Counted from the first letter of the stretch, positions 8,296 to 18,036 are shown. The stretch: DNA of 52,146 nt from Flavobacteriia bacterium (GCA_947458955.1 CANGZT010000003.1:1-52146), one strand, 5' to 3'. Translations and numbers: made by a program. Notes: a model not told the origin generated them from the letters alone.

Positions 8296-11200
8296 TTAAA
8301 AATCAACTCTAATACCAAATCTTAAAGTTCTTGGTGCACTTAAGTTACCAGGGTTTTGTATTGCTAATGTGTAATAATCTATATAAGACTGTACATTCAA
8401 TTGATTCTGAATTGCATTTTGATTTTGTGCAGCTGCTAAGAAACCATCATCTTTCCAGCTACCTGTACCAGGATAAACACCCAATATATTTAATTGATTA
8501 AACAAATTTGTTGCTCTCAAATAAACATTGATATTTAACCTTGTTGGTTCTTCATTCTCAGATTTTTTTATTTCCTTAACAAAATTCCTATCTAATACTA
8601 AATCCAATCTATATGTCCAAGGAAGTCTAGATCCATTCACCGTACCTGTCATACCAACATATTGAGTCGTTGCTGGGCCTCCTTGTGCAGTATATGGTGA
8701 GCCCGAATAAATATTTGTTGTGATATTTAAACCTGTATTTTTTAATAATTCAAATTTACCAATCATTGGTCCTTCATATTTTTTACCCGGCTTAACATCA
8801 TATCTATAGTCAGCAACAATGTTTAATTGATGTCTGATATCATAACTATAAGGGAAAATATATCTAAAGTTATAACCAATACTAGTTACATTTTGTGTGA
8901 TAGCTGAATTAGCACCTGTACCTTCTGCAAACTGTAATGTATAATTTGCTGTCATTCTTAGGTTATTTACTCTCCTTAAATCGTAAGATAAAGTTAAACC
9001 TTTAACAGTTCCAAAGTCAATATTGCCGTAAGTAGAATAAGAACTTGGGTATGCATCTATAATTCTAACTAATTGAATATCGTTTCTTTGTTCTCTATAA
9101 AAACCAGCGATTTTAAGAGCTGAATTTTCAGAAAGCTCTTGTTGAAAACCAACTTCATAATCAATAGTTTGTTTTGGCTTAAGTCCAGGATTACTTATTG
9201 TAGGAGTTGAAGTAGATGATAAAAATTGATAGTCCGTTGGATCAAACCTCGTTATGCTATTATTTGGTCTAATAGTTAAGATGTCATAATGTGCTGTAAA
9301 AGCTGCTTTTTCAGCAATAGGGAATGAAAAAGCCAAACGAGGCATTACATTTACCTGTGGAGTATAATTTTTAAAAGCGTCTGATTTAATATTATTTTTT
9401 TCTTTATCGGTAGGATCTAATAACCAAGGAGTAATACCTCCCGGACCTCTTACTTCACTCGACTTTTCTGTAGGATTTCCATTTGCAGTATACCACTGAG
9501 ATTCAGATCTAAAACCGTTAATCTGAGTAGGATTGTTCAAATCATCTACGTAAACAATTGAATTATCTGAAACAGAATTTGGTACAACTGCCCAAGAATA
9601 AGTTTGAGGATTTTCTTTAATTAAGCTTCTAACTTCACCAGCTGTTCTTGCTTGATATAATAAATAAGGATCTTTTAAAACTGGTTGATTTGCATCAAAA
9701 ACGTCAACACGAACACCAACATTAAAAACTAAATTATTAACTGCAAACTTATCCATGATGTAACCAGCCACATATATTGGTTGATATGCACCAACAAAAC
9801 GCTTGTAGTTATTATTTTTATCAAAAGCAGTGAAATAATCTTGTACAGAAGTATTACCTGAAACTTTATTTCCAGCTATGTCATAACCATAATATGCTAT
9901 ATAAGAGTTACCGTTATTTAACAACTCATCTTGAGAAAACATATCAACTGATAATAATGAAGGATTTAAGCTTAATACATCAACAAATGAACTATTTGCA
10001 CCACCACCAGCAAGATTTAATTTTCTTCTTAAGTTATAATCAAAAAATGATTGTACATCTAAGTTTTTTTCACCACCAAAAACACCATCATTAGCTGCAG
10101 CATAAGAAGCGTTTATGGGTTTGTAAGTAATCTTATTTATTCCATTTGTAACTTCTACACTTTCAATCTCAGTTCCTACAGGGTTAATGTGAGCGTTTGC
10201 TTTAAGTCTAGCAAGTGTCCAAAGTGAAATAGGATTTACAGACCAGCTTCTATCCCATCTTTTTTCATATTCAAAACCAATAGTTAACGCGTGCTCACCA
10301 ATAATTGCATTTCCAGAACCTGTTACTCTAAATTGTTCTAAACCTGTTTTACTCATTGAGGTGTAAGGAGTTCCTAGATTGCCCCACAATCCATAAACAC
10401 CTTGAGGAAGAGTACCGTTGATTAATGCATTACCTTGTTGAATTTGAGTAATATTTTCAAAATGGCCTTGAGGCTGGCCCTTGTACATATCATAATATTG
10501 AATAGTAGTTGCAGCAAGCTCCATGTTATTTGGATTTGGCACAAAGTCAACCGAAACGTCTCTATAACCATTCAGAAAAGCAGTAGAGTTAGACAAATTA
10601 TATGCATATGTAGGTACACGATTAGTAGTAAATGTACCAACATGTCCATAACTAAAAGCATCAAACTTATATCTTCCATCATAAGTTTCACCACCACTAT
10701 TTGAGTAATCAACCATCAAATTATAACCTGCAGATTGAATTAATGGACGCACACTATCTTTAGATTCTTTAGCACTAAAGTATTGAGAAAATCTAGCATA
10801 GGTATTTATAGATCTACTTACATAATCACCGTTATTTGTAAAATTTAAAAGAGAAGAATTTCTCGAATAAGCTTTACCGTATGAATAAGAAAAGTTACCC
10901 CCAAATACTAAGTTCATATTTTTTGGTAGTTTGACAGATATTTTAGCTGTACCAGACAATGCAGCAGATGTAGCATTCATTCTCCATGGGTTTTGTTCAA
11001 AATCATCTTTATTCAAGAAAAATGCGTTGCTGATTGGAACTTGACCATCAGGTCTAACTTGCAAAGGATTTTCTAATAAAAAATCTCTAACTTCTTTTTT
11101 AACTCTGTAAGCACCACCATATGCTATTGGAGAATTGTCTAATTGATGAGTATAATTTGCCGTCAACATGAAACCTAATATAGGTGAAGTTTTTTTACCG

Positions 11201-12045
11201 GTTGAATCTCTTCTCATCCAAAGTGGACCAGAAAGTAACCCTTCAAACAAGTTGTAACCATATTTATCCAATCCAAAAACTTTCCCATCATAACCGTGAG
11301 GGTCTTTCCCTTTAACATAAAAGCCTGAAGTTTGGATTTCAGCACCTCCGAAGTAATAAGCAGTAGGCCCTTTAGTGGTTATAGAGATAACCCCTCCAAC
11401 TGCATCACCATAATTTGCAGGTACACCACCGGTAATTACAGAAATTTCTTGCATCGCACCTTTAGGAAGATTTGGAGTAGCTCTTACTTTAACACCATCC
11501 ATCATGATAAGGTTTCCATCAGTTGAACTACCTTTGATATTAACCCCACTTCCTCCCTCTTGTTTAGTCACTGCGGCAGATTGCGCAACAACATCCTCTG
11601 GATTACGTGTACCCATATTCTCCATATCCTCTGCAGTATATGAAGTAATACTCGGTCCAGAAGGGTTAATTAAAGGCGGTTTCTTTTTGATTACTACTGT
11701 TTGAGTTTTTTTAGGTCCTACTTTAATCTCACCTAAAAAGACAACACCTTCAGATTTGACAACAATATCTGTTAAATTCACTTTAGGGTAAGTTGCATAA
11801 CCAACAATGATTTCATACTTACCTGCTGATAAATTATCAAAACGAAACTGACCTTTATCTTGGGTTTTACGCTTACCTTTTTCGTTACCATTTTGTTTTA
11901 AAACAACAATGGCACCGTATATTGGAGCATTACCTTTTGATTCGTCAACCACCACTCCTTTAATGATACCAGAACCATCTTGTGCGAATGATGCACTTAC
12001 AGTTAGGAAAAATCCTAAAACAATTAAATTAAATTTCTTTAACAT
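8296..12045 (-). CDS. TonB-dependent receptor with N-terminal CarboxypepD_reg domain
   Basis: This 1249-aa protein has a signal peptide (LTVSASFAQ) and a carboxypeptidase-regulatory-like domain at about residues 25-110 (GIIKGVVVDESKGNAPIYGAIVVL...GQFRFDNLSAGKYEIIV). A plug domain follows at about 130-250 (SYTAEDMENMGTRNPEDVVAQ, GNLIMMDGVKVRATPNLP, ISVITGGVPANYGDAVGGVISITTKG), then a long 22-strand-type barrel ending in APRTLRFGIRVDF with the expected terminal Phe. It is the first gene of an operon with a T9SS-type protein and a PorV/PorQ-like barrel. There is no SusD lipoprotein nearby, so a classical glycan-uptake system is unlikely. The substrate is unknown. Confidence 0.9.
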   Translation of the reverse strand: MLKKFNLIVLGFFLTVSASFAQDGSGIIKGVVVDESKGNAPIYGAIVVLKQNGNEKGKRKTQDKGQFRFDNLSAGKYEIIVGYATYPKVNLTDIVVKSEGVVFLGEIKVGPKKTQTVVIKKKPPLINPSGPSITSYTAEDMENMGTRNPEDVVAQSAAVTKQEGGSGVNIKGSSTDGNLIMMDGVKVRATPNLPKGAMQEISVITGGVPANYGDAVGGVISITTKGPTAYYFGGAEIQTSGFYVKGKDPHGYDGKVFGLDKYGYNLFEGLLSGPLWMRRDSTGKKTSPILGFMLTANYTHQLDNSPIAYGGAYRVKKEVRDFLLENPLQVRPDGQVPISNAFFLNKDDFEQNPWRMNATSAALSGTAKISVKLPKNMNLVFGGNFSYSYGKAYSRNSSLLNFTNNGDYVSRSINTYARFSQYFSAKESKDSVRPLIQSAGYNLMVDYSNSGGETYDGRYKFDAFSYGHVGTFTTNRVPTYAYNLSNSTAFLNGYRDVSVDFVPNPNNMELAATTIQYYDMYKGQPQGHFENITQIQQGNALINGTLPQGVYGLWGNLGTPYTSMSKTGLEQFRVTGSGNAIIGEHALTIGFEYEKRWDRSWSVNPISLWTLARLKANAHINPVGTEIESVEVTNGINKITYKPINASYAAANDGVFGGEKNLDVQSFFDYNLRRKLNLAGGGANSSFVDVLSLNPSLLSVDMFSQDELLNNGNSYIAYYGYDIAGNKVSGNTSVQDYFTAFDKNNNYKRFVGAYQPIYVAGYIMDKFAVNNLVFNVGVRVDVFDANQPVLKDPYLLYQARTAGEVRSLIKENPQTYSWAVVPNSVSDNSIVYVDDLNNPTQINGFRSESQWYTANGNPTEKSSEVRGPGGITPWLLDPTDKEKNNIKSDAFKNYTPQVNVMPRLAFSFPIAEKAAFTAHYDILTIRPNNSITRFDPTDYQFLSSTSTPTISNPGLKPKQTIDYEVGFQQELSENSALKIAGFYREQRNDIQLVRIIDAYPSSYSTYGNIDFGTVKGLTLSYDLRRVNNLRMTANYTLQFAEGTGANSAITQNVTSIGYNFRYIFPYSYDIRHQLNIVADYRYDVKPGKKYEGPMIGKFELLKNTGLNITTNIYSGSPYTAQGGPATTQYVGMTGTVNGSRLPWTYRLDLVLDRNFVKEIKKSENEEPTRLNINVYLRATNLFNQLNILGVYPGTGSWKDDGFLAAAQNQNAIQNQLNVQSYIDYYTLAIQNPGNLSAPRTLRFGIRVDF

Positions 12046-12179
12046 AGTATTTAATTATAATTCATTCTAAAGTCTGAACAAGACTATGGAAGTTGGTAAA
12101 ATTATATAATTTTAACTAAATGTTAAAGGATTTTATTAAAAATAGCAAAAAGTAAATTTTTAACCCTCCTAAATATAAA

Positions 12180-12212
12180 CAAAGACAGTAAGTTTGTTAA
12201 ATAATTTTCAAA
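12180..12212 (-). promoter_or_regulatory. Weak candidate promoter for the TonB/T9SS/PorV operon
   Basis: On the minus strand TTTG, a 21-base spacer and TGTCTTTG (one mismatch to TAnnTTTG) lie in the 173-base divergent gap. This would give a leader of about 125 bases. No clearer element was found, so this is tentative. Confidence 0.25.
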
Positions 12213-12218
12213 TCATAG

Positions 12219-12830
12219 ATGATTGATTTCTCCAAATATCAAATATTAAGCTCAACTATTCTTCACTCTAGATTAATTGATGAAAATAAAATTAATCTAT
12301 ATATAAATCAATTAAATAATGATGATCTAATTCTATTTAACGATATTAAAAGTATAAAAAGGAAAAAAGAGTTTATAACAATAAGGGTATTATTAAAACA
12401 ATATTTCAATATTGAATCTACTTTATATTATATAAACCAAAAACCTTATTTAAAAAATGATTATTTTATCTCTATTTCGCACAAAGATCAAGAGTTGATT
12501 ATTGGCATAAACCAAAAACATCAAATTGGAATAGATATTGAAAAAATTAATCCAAAAATCAGTAAAATAAAATCAAAGTTTTGCAATCGTAAAGAGTTAG
12601 TAAATCTAGATAAAAATGAAAATATTGAAATACTAACAAAACATTGGTGTGCAAAAGAAGCCACTTTCAAATGCTTAGATTTTCAAGAGAATATTTTTTT
12701 AACAGATATCAACGTAGATCTTTTTTCTGAATATGAAGGCAGAAGTGAAAATAAAAATCTAAAATTCAAGTTAAACTTCAGTATTAGTGATAATGAATAC
12801 GTAATTTGTCATGCTCAAAAAGAAAATTGA
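12219..12830 (+). CDS. 4'-phosphopantetheinyl transferase, Sfp type
   Basis: This 203-aa protein carries the two signature blocks of Sfp-type transferases. QIGIDIEKI around residues 102-110 holds the Mg-binding Asp and Glu, and HWCAKEATFK at 142-151 holds the W-(S/C)-x-KEA motif. SISHKD near residue 85 matches the usual SHS/SHK block before them. The enzyme moves phosphopantetheine from CoA to a Ser on acyl or peptidyl carrier proteins. It is one base from the GGGP synthase gene (or overlaps it if the longer start is used), so the two are co-transcribed. No polyketide or peptide synthetase is in the window, so the carrier may be the housekeeping ACP. Codon use is very AT-rich, like its neighbour. 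Confidence 0.9.
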   Translation: MIDFSKYQILSSTILHSRLIDENKINLYINQLNNDDLILFNDIKSIKRKKEFITIRVLLKQYFNIESTLYYINQKPYLKNDYFISISHKDQELIIGINQKHQIGIDIEKINPKISKIKSKFCNRKELVNLDKNENIEILTKHWCAKEATFKCLDFQENIFLTDINVDLFSEYEGRSENKNLKFKLNFSISDNEYVICHAQKEN

Positions 12831-12831
12831 A

Positions 12832-13560
12832 ATGAACATTTTAAACAAGATAAAGTCGAGTGAAGGTGAAATTGCTGTCTTAATTGATCCTGAAAAAATA
12901 GAAAAAAAAAAGAGCGTTGAATTGTTAATTAAAAAAATTAACGAATCGAAAGTCTCATTTATTTTTATAGGCGGTAGTACATTAAAGAAAATAAACTTAA
13001 ATCCACTAATTTTAAAAATTAAAGAATTAAGCTCTTTACCAATTGTTATCTTTCCAGGTAACCACACCCAAACGTCCCCTTTTGCTGATGGTATTTTTTA
13101 TTTAAGCCTACTCACAACCAGAAATCCTCAATTTCTAATAGAAGAACAATTAAAAAGCACAAAGAGTATTGTTAAGTCTAATTTAGAAGTTATTCCGACA
13201 GGTTATATTTTATTAGATGAAACTGGTAAATCTTCAACATCAAAAATCACTCAAAATAGCACAAAAAAAGTCACACAAAATGAATTACTAAATTTATCGT
13301 TTACAGCTAAATTTATGGGAAAAAGTTTACTAATTTTTGACAAAGGAAGTGGCTCTAAAAATTCAATACAAAATATTGATTTTAAAGAAATAAAAGATAA
13401 AACAAAGCTACCAATTATTGTTGGAGGTGGAATAAAATCAACTAAAGAAATAATTAAACTTAAAAAATTAGGTTCAAATATAATTATAGTTGGTAATATT
13501 ATAGAAGAAAACCTAGACTTTCTAGACGAAATAAAGAACATGTATCTTAACATTAATTAA
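12832..13560 (+). CDS. Geranylgeranylglyceryl/heptaprenylglyceryl phosphate synthase family (PcrB-like)
   Basis: This TIM-barrel prenyltransferase joins a polyprenyl chain to sn-glycerol-1-phosphate. Visible family blocks are AVLIDPEKIEK, FIFIGGST, LPIVIFPGNHTQTSPFADGIFYLSLLTTRNP, the EVIPTGYILLD segment, and the phosphate-binding end IIVGGGIKSTKE ... IIIVGNIIEE. The ORF track starts at 12811 (MLKKKIE...), overlapping the upstream gene by 20 bases. I prefer the ATG at 12832, one base after that gene's stop, because MNILNKIKSSEGEIAVLIDPEK gives the usual short N-terminus. Archaea use this enzyme for ether lipids; Bacteroidota members are known as proteins but their in-cell product is unclear. 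Prenyl chain length cannot be judged by eye. Confidence 0.88.
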   Translation: MNILNKIKSSEGEIAVLIDPEKIEKKKSVELLIKKINESKVSFIFIGGSTLKKINLNPLILKIKELSSLPIVIFPGNHTQTSPFADGIFYLSLLTTRNPQFLIEEQLKSTKSIVKSNLEVIPTGYILLDETGKSSTSKITQNSTKKVTQNELLNLSFTAKFMGKSLLIFDKGSGSKNSIQNIDFKEIKDKTKLPIIVGGGIKSTKEIIKLKKLGSNIIIVGNIIEENLDFLDEIKNMYLNIN

Positions 13561-13588
13561 ACATAAAATTACCTTCAGGTTAAGACTT

Positions 13589-13604
13589 GTTAATTTAAAT
13601 TAAC
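13589..13604. repeat. Perfect 16-bp palindrome, possible operator
   Basis: GTTAATTTAAATTAAC is a perfect inverted repeat, 71 bases before the start of the second TonB receptor. No T tract follows, so it is not a convincing terminator. A regulator-binding site is possible, but AT-rich palindromes also arise by chance. Confidence 0.35.
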
Positions 13605-13674
13605 ATAGGTTTAATATAGAAGTAAGTCACAAAAAATCAAGAATATTAAACTTTGTACCAGATAAAAAACAGGT

Positions 13675-16509
13675 ATGAAAAAAATAATTATTCTTTCGAT
13701 TTTTAACTTGATTTCGATAGTAATTTTCTCACAAAACACAATTAAAGGAATCATCAAAGATTTTGATAACAAAGAAACATTACCAGGAGTAATGATTAAA
13801 CTTGATACTATCAAAAAAGTAGCAAAGACAGATTTAGATGGTAAATTTAGTTTTGACAATATTCCCAATGGTAAATATACATTGATATATAAATACCCAA
13901 TGTATGAATTGAAAAACGATACATTAACCTTAAACAATCAAGATGTTTCACTAGAAGTTTTCCTGGAGAAAAAAGTCATGCAAGGAAGATTAATAGTAAT
14001 TAAGGGAAACGATCCAAATAAAGGTAGTACTGATAAAAGAATGTTATTAGAAAGAAAAAACGCAGTTACTGTTACTGACGGAGTTTCTGCTCAATCAATA
14101 AAGAAAACAGGTGATAGTGATGTATCTGGTGCAGCTAAAAGAATTACGGGGGTAACCATTCAAAATGGCAAATACATCTATGTTAGAGGTTTAGGTGATC
14201 GTTATACACAAACAACTTTAAATGGATTAGTAATACCAGGTTTAGACCCTGATGTTAACGCTATCCCGTTAGACATTTTTCCTACTTCAATCATTGATAA
14301 CTTGAATGTTTACAAAACAATGTCGCCCGATCTATATGGAGATTTCACAGGTGGTTTAGTTGGAATTACAACAAAGAAGTTTCCTTCTAAAAAGACTACT
14401 GAGATAGGTCTTGGCATAGATTACAACCCATCCATGCATTTTAATAAAAACTTTTTAAGTTACTCTCACAGTAAAACTGACTGGTTAGGTTTTGATAACG
14501 GACAGAGAAGCTTACCAAGTGTAGATGGTACTAAAATTTCTAACATGAATATCCCCGATGAAGTACTAGTAGATCCTATTTTAGAGAAAGTGACAAGATC
14601 GTTCAATAGTGAACTAGGAACGAAAAATTCTACAAGTATGCCAAATGGTTCTTTCTCAATAAATCACGGAAACAAATTTTCAAAAAAAGAAAATTTAACT
14701 ACTGGTTACTATACTTCACTAAGTTACTCAAACGACAATATTTATTATGATAAATTTGAAACAAACGAATTTCTAAAAAATGAAAAAAGTGAGGTTAACG
14801 AATTAGAAAAATGGTCTTCAAGATTAGGAAATGTAGGTAAAAACAATGTAAACTGGAACTTATTAGCATCAGGATCGATAGCTTACAAGAAAAATATGTT
14901 TGATCTTACATTATTACACTTACAAAATGGTGAGTCAACCTCAATGAAAAGAAAAAGTCAGGATTATATAAATAACATTTCCTTACTTGAGGAAAATATA
15001 ATAAGTTATGCTAGCAAAAGATTAAGTACTGCCATACTAACAGGAGCTCACGAGATTGGTAAAACAAGTATAACTTGGGGTAATGCCTTCTCGCTTTCAA
15101 ATGTGTATGAACCTGACTTCAGAGAAACTAAGATTTCGATTACAGACGGGGACACAACTTTAAGTACTGGAAATGGAGCAGGGATAGATCGTTTTTGGAG
15201 AGAATTAGATGAAATTACAAACTCAATTAAAACAGATGTTGTACATTCTTTTACAGAAAAAACAAAATTAAAATTTGGTTTAACAGGAACATATAAAAGC
15301 AGAGACTTTTCAGTATTTGCATACAGACATAGACCAAAGAATTTAAATCAAATCGAAATTGACCCAGACTGGTTTTTAAGTGAGAATCAAATTTGGAATG
15401 CTACAACTAGACAAGGTACATATACAATTGGTAATTATGAGCCTACAAATAATTATAAGGCAAATCAAAATACAATAGGTGGTTATATTCAAATGATTCA
15501 TCCGATAAAAGAACGATTAAACTTATCCTATGGTGTTCGAGTAGAAAATTTCCAAATGTATTACACTGGACAAAACAATTCAGGATCAATTGTTTTGAAT
15601 AATCAGAAAACATTAGAGAACTTTAATGTTTTACCATCTATAAATATGAATCTCAAATTAAATGAAAAAATGAACATACGATTAGCTGCAGGAAATTCAG
15701 TTGCTAGACCATCATTTAAAGAAGTATCTATTGCACAAATTTATGACCCAATTACTAAAAGAATTTATAATGGAAATATAGATTTAAAACAAACTAAAAT
15801 TTCAAATTTTGATGCTAGATATGAATTCTACATTGGAGATTTGGAATTGTTTGCAGTTTCTGGATTTTATAAACAGTTTGAGGGTCATATTGAACTTGTA
15901 TCTTTTGCAACAGCACCTAATAATGTTAAGCCAAGAAACTCAGGAAATGCAAGTATATTAGGGACAGAAATTGAATTCAAAAAAGCATTAGCTAAAGCTG
16001 AAAAAAATAAAATATTAAATCGATTCAAATTAAGCGTAAATGCATCTTTTGTTACATCTAGAGTAGATTTAACATCAGTAATCGTCGATGAAACTGGTCA
16101 AAACGAACTTGAATTAAGAAATAAAAATAGAAGAAAAGACCAACCAGAAATTGCTAAATACAGACCTATGGCTGGACAATCGCCATATTCGATTAATGGT
16201 ACTATTAGCTATGAAATCCCTCAAAATGAAACGAACATCTCTTTATCTTATAACATACAAGGGGAACAACTAACTGTAATTTCATCGGGTAGAGTACCAG
16301 ACGTATATACTGATCCTTTTAATAGTTTAAACCTAAATATGTTTAGAAAATTTGGAACGAAACAAAACTCTAAAGTGACAGTTACAGTAAATAATATTTT
16401 ACAAGATAGAATTGCTTTACTATACAGATCATACGGTTCAACTGATGAAATTTATTCATCTTACAACCCTGGAATTCAATTTTCAATAAAATATAACTAC
16501 ACTTTTTAA
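13675..16509 (+). CDS. TonB-dependent outer-membrane receptor with CarboxypepD_reg domain
   Basis: This 944-aa protein has a signal peptide (MKKIIILSIFNLISIVIFSQ) and a carboxypeptidase-regulatory-like domain at about 22-100 (GIIKDFDNKETLPGVMIKLD...GKFSFDNIPNGKYTLIY). The plug at about 125-240 includes VSAQSIKKTGDSDVSGAAKRITGVTI, YIYVRGLGDRYTQTTLNG and YGDFTGGLVGITTK. The YVRGLGDRYTQTTLNG block marks a TonB subgroup distinct from SusC. The barrel ends in GIQFSIKYNYTF. It is followed by a strong terminator and then a beta-helix lipoprotein on the same strand, a pairing that suggests a receptor and a surface lipoprotein acting together. The ligand is unknown. Confidence 0.9.
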   Translation: MKKIIILSIFNLISIVIFSQNTIKGIIKDFDNKETLPGVMIKLDTIKKVAKTDLDGKFSFDNIPNGKYTLIYKYPMYELKNDTLTLNNQDVSLEVFLEKKVMQGRLIVIKGNDPNKGSTDKRMLLERKNAVTVTDGVSAQSIKKTGDSDVSGAAKRITGVTIQNGKYIYVRGLGDRYTQTTLNGLVIPGLDPDVNAIPLDIFPTSIIDNLNVYKTMSPDLYGDFTGGLVGITTKKFPSKKTTEIGLGIDYNPSMHFNKNFLSYSHSKTDWLGFDNGQRSLPSVDGTKISNMNIPDEVLVDPILEKVTRSFNSELGTKNSTSMPNGSFSINHGNKFSKKENLTTGYYTSLSYSNDNIYYDKFETNEFLKNEKSEVNELEKWSSRLGNVGKNNVNWNLLASGSIAYKKNMFDLTLLHLQNGESTSMKRKSQDYINNISLLEENIISYASKRLSTAILTGAHEIGKTSITWGNAFSLSNVYEPDFRETKISITDGDTTLSTGNGAGIDRFWRELDEITNSIKTDVVHSFTEKTKLKFGLTGTYKSRDFSVFAYRHRPKNLNQIEIDPDWFLSENQIWNATTRQGTYTIGNYEPTNNYKANQNTIGGYIQMIHPIKERLNLSYGVRVENFQMYYTGQNNSGSIVLNNQKTLENFNVLPSINMNLKLNEKMNIRLAAGNSVARPSFKEVSIAQIYDPITKRIYNGNIDLKQTKISNFDARYEFYIGDLELFAVSGFYKQFEGHIELVSFATAPNNVKPRNSGNASILGTEIEFKKALAKAEKNKILNRFKLSVNASFVTSRVDLTSVIVDETGQNELELRNKNRRKDQPEIAKYRPMAGQSPYSINGTISYEIPQNETNISLSYNIQGEQLTVISSGRVPDVYTDPFNSLNLNMFRKFGTKQNSKVTVTVNNILQDRIALLYRSYGSTDEIYSSYNPGIQFSIKYNYTF

Positions 16510-16538
16510 GTGACAAGTTAACATAATTCAAAAAGTTT

Positions 16539-16567
16539 AAAGCTGTCTAAACAAGGCAGCTTTTTTT
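16539..16567 (+). terminator. Intrinsic terminator after the TonB receptor
   Basis: AAAGCTGTCT / AGGCAGCTTT is a 10-bp stem with one G-U pair and loop AAACA, followed directly by a T run. It ends the receptor transcript, or attenuates it before the lipoprotein gene. The 252-base gap from 16510 to 16761 otherwise holds only AT-rich sequence and no convincing promoter. Confidence 0.88.
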
Positions 16568-16761
16568 ATTAACAAACTATCTATAAGTCATTTAAAAAAC
16601 TACTAATGTTTTATTTTAATTGATATAACAGAGAATTAAATTCAACTTTATATTTCGGTAATCTAGCCGCATTTATATTAATCAATTATTAACCTATAAG
16701 TAAATTAATGCTAACATCATCAAATGAAGAAAATCAGAAATTTGACAAAAAAAACAGAAAA

Positions 16762-18036
16762 ATGAAGAAAAAAACTTTTAAACTAATTTTATCAAGTTTA
16801 CTACTTGGTACTGTAGTTGTTTTAACATCTTGTGAAAAAGAAACAACAACTCCAACAACAACTGTTACACCAACTGGATCTAAATCTGTTACTAAAGCAG
16901 GTTTAATTTCAAAAAACGAAACTTGGTCCGCTGATTCAGTATACTACCTAGGAGGAAAAGTTGTTGTACCAGCAGGGGTTACATTGACTATTCAACCAGG
17001 TACTATTATCAAAGGAAAACAAGGTACGGGATCGTTAGCTTCAGCATTAATTATTGCTCAAGGAGGAAAATTAATTGCTGATGGTACTGCTGATAAACCT
17101 ATCATTTTCACTTCGGAATTAGATAACATTAAATCAGGAGAAACATTTGGAACAAACTTACAAAAAACAGACAACCAAAAATGGGGTGGTTTAGTTATTC
17201 TTGGTAATGCTCCAATCAGTGCAGCAACAGGAGATACTAAGGCACAAATTGAAGGAATACCTGCTTCTGAGTCTTATGGAAGTTACGGCGGAGACAAAAT
17301 AGATGATAACTCTGGAAGTTTAAAACATGTTTCTATCAGACATGGTGGTGCATTAATTGGTGAAGGTAACGAAATCAATGCATTAACACTTGGAGGTGTT
17401 GGAAATGGAACAACAATTGAAAATATTGAAGTTTATGCAACATTAGATGATGGGGTTGAATTTTTTGGAGGAACAGTAAATTGTAAAAACATCTTAGTTT
17501 ATTATCAAGGTGATGATGGTATTGATTTAGATCAAAACTATGCTGGAACAGTAGATGGTTTCATGGTAATTCATGGTGATGGAATTGGTACAGATGAAGG
17601 TTTAGAGTTAGATGGCCCTGAGAATGTAACCTACAACACAGGTATGTTTACTTTAAAGAATGGAATTTGTAGAGGTGAAGGTACTGAAGGTACAGGAGCT
17701 GATATCAAGTCAAAAGCTCAAGGTACATTAGAGAATATTACGTTTGAATATGCAAACGGATTAAAGAAACAAGTTAAAGTTTCAGCATCATTCGATGCAA
17801 CAAACTGTTCAAGTAAAACAGATGCTTTTTCTAACTATTTAAATAACAAACTTACATTTACTAATAACAAATACAATACGAATAAAGTAACTGCATACAC
17901 AAGTGCAACGACTTGTACTGATGCGTTAAAATCTGCTCAAACTGAATTAGACAAAATTACAGAAGGTACAGGAACTTCTTTAACTGCAAGTACTTTTGCA
18001 TGGACATGTGCAGGAAAAAGAGGAGAAATTAAATAA
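16762..18036 (+). CDS. Lipoprotein with predicted right-handed beta-helix
   Basis: The ORF track starts at 16708, but the ATG at 16762 gives a proper lipoprotein signal (MKKKTFKLILSSLLLGTVVVLTSCEK, lipobox LTSC), so I take it as the start (424 aa). A Thr/Pro-rich linker (TTTPTTTVTPTGS) leads to regular coil repeats: GGKVVVPAGVTLTIQPGTIIKGK, LIIAQGGKLIADGTADKPIIFTS, KWGGLVILGNAPI, LKHVSIRHGG, IENIEVYATLDDGVEFFGG. These are typical of parallel beta-helix surface proteins. Databases sometimes label this family 'multidrug transporter', which the sequence does not support. Four Cys residues in the C-terminal quarter may form disulfides. It probably acts at the cell surface with the preceding TonB receptor. 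Confidence 0.75.
   Translation: MKKKTFKLILSSLLLGTVVVLTSCEKETTTPTTTVTPTGSKSVTKAGLISKNETWSADSVYYLGGKVVVPAGVTLTIQPGTIIKGKQGTGSLASALIIAQGGKLIADGTADKPIIFTSELDNIKSGETFGTNLQKTDNQKWGGLVILGNAPISAATGDTKAQIEGIPASESYGSYGGDKIDDNSGSLKHVSIRHGGALIGEGNEINALTLGGVGNGTTIENIEVYATLDDGVEFFGGTVNCKNILVYYQGDDGIDLDQNYAGTVDGFMVIHGDGIGTDEGLELDGPENVTYNTGMFTLKNGICRGEGTEGTGADIKSKAQGTLENITFEYANGLKKQVKVSASFDATNCSSKTDAFSNYLNNKLTFTNNKYNTNKVTAYTSATTCTDALKSAQTELDKITEGTGTSLTASTFAWTCAGKRGEIK

Noticed and set aside
16708-16761. N-terminal extension of the beta-helix lipoprotein
   Set aside because: Eighteen polar residues before the signal peptide would block lipoprotein export; the ATG at 16762 fits.
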